Assembly: GCF_946480305.1 (NCBI RefSeq)
Contig: NZ_CAMLJQ010000034.1
Location: 1 to 49,209, forward strand
Length of the DNA: 49,209 bases
Direction: 5' to 3'
From: an uncultured Caldimonas sp.
GTDB lineage: Bacteria; Pseudomonadota; Gammaproteobacteria; Burkholderiales; Burkholderiaceae
Within the stretch, counting starts at the first letter, position 1. Each line of letters begins with the position of its first letter. Under the pieces are notes generated by a model. That model made no database searches. It was given only the letters and a program-made list of their open reading frames with translations, and was not told where the DNA came from. The translations under genes and the position numbers were made by a program. Positions 45,745 through 49,209 of the stretch are shown one piece after another.

Positions 45745-45750
45745 TAGAAT
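45745..45750 (+). promoter_or_regulatory. Likely -10 element of gltI
   Basis: TAGAAT, about 55 nt before the gltI ATG, with no recognisable -35 hexamer. The predicted leader contains a small GACCC/GGGTC hairpin (45766-45780). Confidence 0.45.
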
Positions 45751-45804
45751 CCCGTTCCTCTAAATGACCCCCCGAGGGTCTTGCTCAAACTACTAGGAGC
45801 CTCT

Positions 45805-46695
45805 ATGAAGAAGCCTCTGCTCGTGCTGGCCGCCGCTCTGGTTGCCGCCGGTGCTGCCCAAGCCGACACCCTGAAGAAGATCAAGGACTCAGGCAAGGTG
45901 GTCATGGGTGTGCGCGAGTCCTCCTCGCCCCTGTCGTTCACGCTGGGCGGCGGCAAGTACGCCGGCTACCACGTCGAACTGTGCGAGCGCATCATCGGTG
46001 ACGTGGCCAAGCAGCTCGGCACCAAGCCGACCATCGAGTACACGCCCGTCACCTCCCAGAACCGCATTCCGCTGGTGCAGAACGGCACCGTCGACATCGA
46101 GTGCGGCTCCACCACCAACAACGAAACCCGCCAGCAGCAGGTGGCCTTCGGTCTCACGACCTACGTGACCGAAGTGCGCATGGCCGTCAACAAGAAGTCC
46201 GGCATCGACTCGATCGCCGACCTCAAGGGCAAGACCATCGTGACGACCACTGGCACCACCTCCGTGCAGCACCTGCGCAAGCATCGCCGCTCGGAAGGCG
46301 TCGAGTTCAAGGAGATCTTCGGCAAGGACCACGCCGACTCTTTCCTGATCCTCGAGTCGGGCCGTGCCGATGCGTTCGTGATGGACGACAACCTGCTGGC
46401 CGGCAACATCGCCAACGCCAAGAATCCGGGCGACTTCGCCGTGGTCGGTGAGGTGCTGTCGGTCGAGCCGATCGCGATCATGATCCGCAAGGACGACCCG
46501 GCCTTCAAGAAGGCCGTGGACGACTCCATCCGTGCGGCGATGAAGAGCGGCGAGTTGGCGAAGCTGTACGACAAGTGGTTCATGAAGCCGATCCCGCCGA
46601 AGAACGTCAGCGTGAACCTGCCGATGGGCGACACGCTGAAGCAGCTGATCGCGAACCCCAACGACAAGCCGATGGAAGCCTACGCGGCCAAGTAA
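45805..46695 (+). CDS. gltI: Glutamate/aspartate periplasmic binding protein
   Basis: 296-residue SBP family 3 protein with a signal peptide (about 1-22, cleavage after AAQA). It binds glutamate/aspartate in the periplasm for the GltJKL ABC transporter. Motifs DIECGSTTNNETRQQQ and TTTGTTSVQHL match the GltI family. ATG 45805 follows TAGGAG; the frame extends 8 codons further up. A strong terminator separates it from gltJ, so it should be made in excess over the membrane components. Confidence 0.94.
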   Translation: MKKPLLVLAAALVAAGAAQADTLKKIKDSGKVVMGVRESSSPLSFTLGGGKYAGYHVELCERIIGDVAKQLGTKPTIEYTPVTSQNRIPLVQNGTVDIECGSTTNNETRQQQVAFGLTTYVTEVRMAVNKKSGIDSIADLKGKTIVTTTGTTSVQHLRKHRRSEGVEFKEIFGKDHADSFLILESGRADAFVMDDNLLAGNIANAKNPGDFAVVGEVLSVEPIAIMIRKDDPAFKKAVDDSIRAAMKSGELAKLYDKWFMKPIPPKNVSVNLPMGDTLKQLIANPNDKPMEAYAAK

Positions 46696-46709
46696 GGCGC
46701 ACGCGCAAG

Positions 46710-46741
46710 GGCCCACCTGCCGCGCGGGTGGGTCTTTTTTT
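46710..46741 (+). terminator. Intercistronic terminator between gltI and gltJ
   Basis: GGCCCACC / GGTGGGTC 8-bp stem (one G-T pair) with a 9-nt loop, then seven T. A classic Rho-independent terminator 15 nt after gltI. Partial readthrough would give low-level gltJKL, matching the usual excess of binding protein. Confidence 0.85.
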
Positions 46742-46885
46742 GTGTCGTACCGGTGAGTGCGGCATGGACGATCTTCCAGCGGCGCGACGCCGTGCGCTGG
46801 GCGGCCCGCCGGGCAGGTTGTCCTGTACTGAACGAATCGAGAATGTTCCGGGGGCGTCGCACGACGTACGCCGGAGGAGAACCAC

Positions 46886-47596
46886 ATGACTTACCAATGG
46901 AACTGGCAAGTCTTCCTGCAGGACACGGGTGCCGGCGAAACGTATCTCGCCTGGATGCTCTCGGCCTGGGGCTGGACACTGTCGGTTGCAGGCAGCGCCT
47001 GGGTCATCGCTTTGGTGGCCGGCGCGTTGATCGGCACGATCCGCACCGTCCCGCACAAGGGGCTGCAGTTTTTGGGCAATGCCTGGGTCGAGCTGTTTCG
47101 CAACATCCCGCTGCTGGTCCAGATCTTCCTCTGGTACCACGTGATCCCCGTGCTGGTGCCGCCGCTGGCGTCGTTGTCCACCTTCGTGCTGGTGGTCTTC
47201 GCGCTCGGCTTCTTCACGTCGGCACGGGTTGCCGAGCAGGTGCGCGCCGGCATTCAGGCGCTGCCGCGCGGCCAGATGATGGCCGGCTCCGCGATGGGCC
47301 TGACGCTGCCGCAGACGTACCGCTACGTGATCCTGCCGATGGCGTTCCGCATCGTCATCCCGCCGCTCACCAGTGAAGCGATGAACATCATCAAGAACTC
47401 GTCGGTCGCGTTCGCGGTGTCGATCGCCGAGTTGACGCTGTTCGCGATGCAGGTGCAGGAAGAAACCTCGCGTGGCATCGAGGTCTACCTCGCCGTGACG
47501 TCGCTCTACATCGTCTCGGCCTTCGCGGTGAACCGCGTGATGGCCTTCATCGAGGCGCGCGTGCGCGTTCCCGGCTACGTGGGGGGCGGCAAGTGA
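46886..47596 (+). CDS. gltJ: Glutamate/aspartate ABC transporter permease GltJ
   Basis: 236-residue inner-membrane permease of the HisMQ type. About five hydrophobic segments, with the cytoplasmic EAA-loop pattern IQALPRGQMMAGSAMGLTLPQTYRYVILPMA near residues 122-152. GGAGGAGA lies before the ATG. Its end overlaps the gltK start (GTGA). It forms a heterodimeric channel with GltK. Confidence 0.95.
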   Translation: MTYQWNWQVFLQDTGAGETYLAWMLSAWGWTLSVAGSAWVIALVAGALIGTIRTVPHKGLQFLGNAWVELFRNIPLLVQIFLWYHVIPVLVPPLASLSTFVLVVFALGFFTSARVAEQVRAGIQALPRGQMMAGSAMGLTLPQTYRYVILPMAFRIVIPPLTSEAMNIIKNSSVAFAVSIAELTLFAMQVQEETSRGIEVYLAVTSLYIVSAFAVNRVMAFIEARVRVPGYVGGGK

Positions 47597-48258
47597 ACAT
47601 CGATTGGTCCTTCTACAACTGGGATCTCATCAGCAACTACGTGCTGAAGGGCTTTCTCTTCAGCATCCAGTTGACGTTGATCGCCATGATCGGCGGCATC
47701 GTGCTGGGCACCGTCCTCGCGTTGATGCGCCTGTCGGGCGTCAAGCTGCTGGCCGTGCCCGCGACGATCTACGTCAACGGCATGCGCTCCATCCCGCTGG
47801 TGATGGTGATCCTGTGGTTCTTCCTGCTGGTGCCCTTCGTGCTCGGTCAGCCGATCGGCGCCGAGATGTCGGCGATCATCACGTTCACGCTGTTCGAGGC
47901 GGCCTACTACTCCGAGATCATGCGAGCCGGCATCCAGTCGATCCCGCGCGGGCAGGTCTTCGCAGGGCAGGCGGTGGGCCTCACCTACGGCCAGAACATG
48001 CGCTACGTGATCCTGCCGCAGGCCTTCCGCAACATGCTGCCCGTGCTGCTGACGCAGACGATCATCCTGTTCCAGGACACCTCGCTGGTGTATGCCATCG
48101 GTGCATATGACACGCTCAAGGGCTTCGAGATCGCCGGCAAGAACATGGGGCGCCCGATCGAGGCGTATCTTGCTGCCGCGGTGGTCTACTTCGTCATCTG
48201 CTTCGCGCTGTCGCAACTGGTCAAGCGCCTGCAGAAGAAAATCGCGATCGTTCGCTGA
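47593..48258 (+). CDS. gltK: Glutamate/aspartate ABC transporter permease GltK
   Basis: 221-residue HisMQ-type permease with the EAA-loop pattern IPRGQVFAGQAVGLTYGQNMRYVILPQAFRN near residues 116-147 and an NGMRSIPLVMVILWFF segment typical of the family. GTG start overlapping the gltJ stop, indicating coupled translation and equal subunit amounts. 45 nt before gltL. Confidence 0.95.
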   Translation: MNIDWSFYNWDLISNYVLKGFLFSIQLTLIAMIGGIVLGTVLALMRLSGVKLLAVPATIYVNGMRSIPLVMVILWFFLLVPFVLGQPIGAEMSAIITFTLFEAAYYSEIMRAGIQSIPRGQVFAGQAVGLTYGQNMRYVILPQAFRNMLPVLLTQTIILFQDTSLVYAIGAYDTLKGFEIAGKNMGRPIEAYLAAAVVYFVICFALSQLVKRLQKKIAIVR

Positions 48259-48303
48259 CGCGCCATCGGGCTCATCAGCGACTTTGAATCTGGAGACGAC
48301 AAC

Positions 48304-49047
<744 letters not shown>

Positions 49048-49069
49048 CCGCGAGCGGTCGGGGGATGGG

Positions 49070-49092
49070 ACGGGGCCTGCGGGCCCCGTTTG
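49070..49092 (+). terminator. Terminator after gltL
   Basis: ACGGGGCC / GGCCCCGT perfect 8-bp stem with a 4-nt loop (49070-49089) and a short T-rich end, 23 nt after the gltL stop. Confidence 0.75.
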
Positions 49093-49209
49093 CGTTTGCG
49101 GGCTGGCTACCCGGGCGTTCGGGTGTCCGGTGGGTGCCCGCTGGCGCGGGGGGGATCGCTGCGCAAGCCTGCTCTTTCGCGCCGGGAGTCCGCCCCGGCG
49201 GGCGGGTAA
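49093..49209. repeat. Non-coding end of window, probable edge of an intergenic repeat
   Basis: No gene is supported. The last ~35 bases hold GCCGGG / CCCGGC (49181-49199) followed by GGGCGGGTAA. This resembles the start of a repeat I recall as widespread between genes in Burkholderiales (GC-rich stem, then a segment reading like TTTCTTTTGCTTCGCCA). Only its first part would be inside the window, so the call is tentative. Confidence 0.3.

Noticed and set aside
46742..46885. Possible separate promoter for gltJKL after the terminator
   Set aside because: TTGTCC with GAATGT 17 nt downstream is a poor match, so partial readthrough of the terminator is the simpler reading.

Overview
The window is a stretch of a GC-rich (roughly two-thirds G+C) betaproteobacterial chromosome. 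Gene content and order (gltBD next to the mla operon, zwf-hexR opposite tal-pgi, a PHA-system protein, aspA with gltIJKL) and the protein sequences suggest order Burkholderiales, in the Rubrivivax/Leptothrix/Caldimonas/Comamonadaceae neighbourhood. That placement is inference from recall, not from a search. About 39 protein genes fill nearly all of it. I found no tRNA, rRNA, CRISPR array, transposase or prophage gene.

Layout. (1) 1-5878: glutamate synthase, gltB (5' end outside the window) and gltD. (2) 6143-10025: a six-gene phospholipid-trafficking operon mlaF-mlaE-mlaD-mlaA-mlaC-mlaB, closed by a clear terminator. (3) 10071-15912: central carbon metabolism, with zwf-hexR on the minus strand diverging from tal-pgi-HAD phosphatase on the plus strand. 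The intergenic region between them carries a HexR-like box and several palindromes. (4) 15915-24999: accessory and housekeeping genes, namely a GlxA-type AraC regulator with an isochorismatase-like hydrolase, a double zinc-ribbon membrane protein, a DUF2817 peptidase with an M20 amidohydrolase, an orphan molybdopterin oxidoreductase, a predicted aminopeptidase lipoprotein, a PHA-system protein and an acyl-CoA-binding protein. (5) 25081-26493: a wax ester synthase/diacylglycerol acyltransferase divergent from the acyl-CoA-binding protein.

(6) 26519-39297 is the most unusual part. It is a 13-kb signalling island with a diguanylate cyclase on the minus strand and then six tightly packed plus-strand genes: a response regulator with a degenerate HD-GYP domain, a soluble histidine kinase, a 1500-residue membrane histidine kinase with five PAS domains and a GAF domain, a single-domain Rcp-like receiver, a 945-residue REC-PAS-LOV-GGDEF-EAL-REC protein, and a GAF histidine kinase. 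The LOV domain has the photoactive cysteine motif but a leucine where the signalling glutamine normally sits. The cluster looks like a multi-input phosphorelay joining blue light (or flavin redox) and other PAS/GAF signals to cyclic-di-GMP turnover.

(7) 39313-43175: a small unknown gene, a HypT-like LysR regulator and an M50-type membrane metalloprotease with an apparent C-terminal SUKH-like domain. (8) 43321-49047: aspartate/glutamate use, with aspartase aspA, two paralogous periplasmic amino-acid-binding proteins and the transporter genes gltJ, gltK and gltL. A perfect 16-bp palindrome overlaps the -35 position upstream of gltI, and a strong intercistronic terminator separates gltI from gltJ. 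With gltBD at the other end, the window is rich in glutamate/aspartate nitrogen metabolism.
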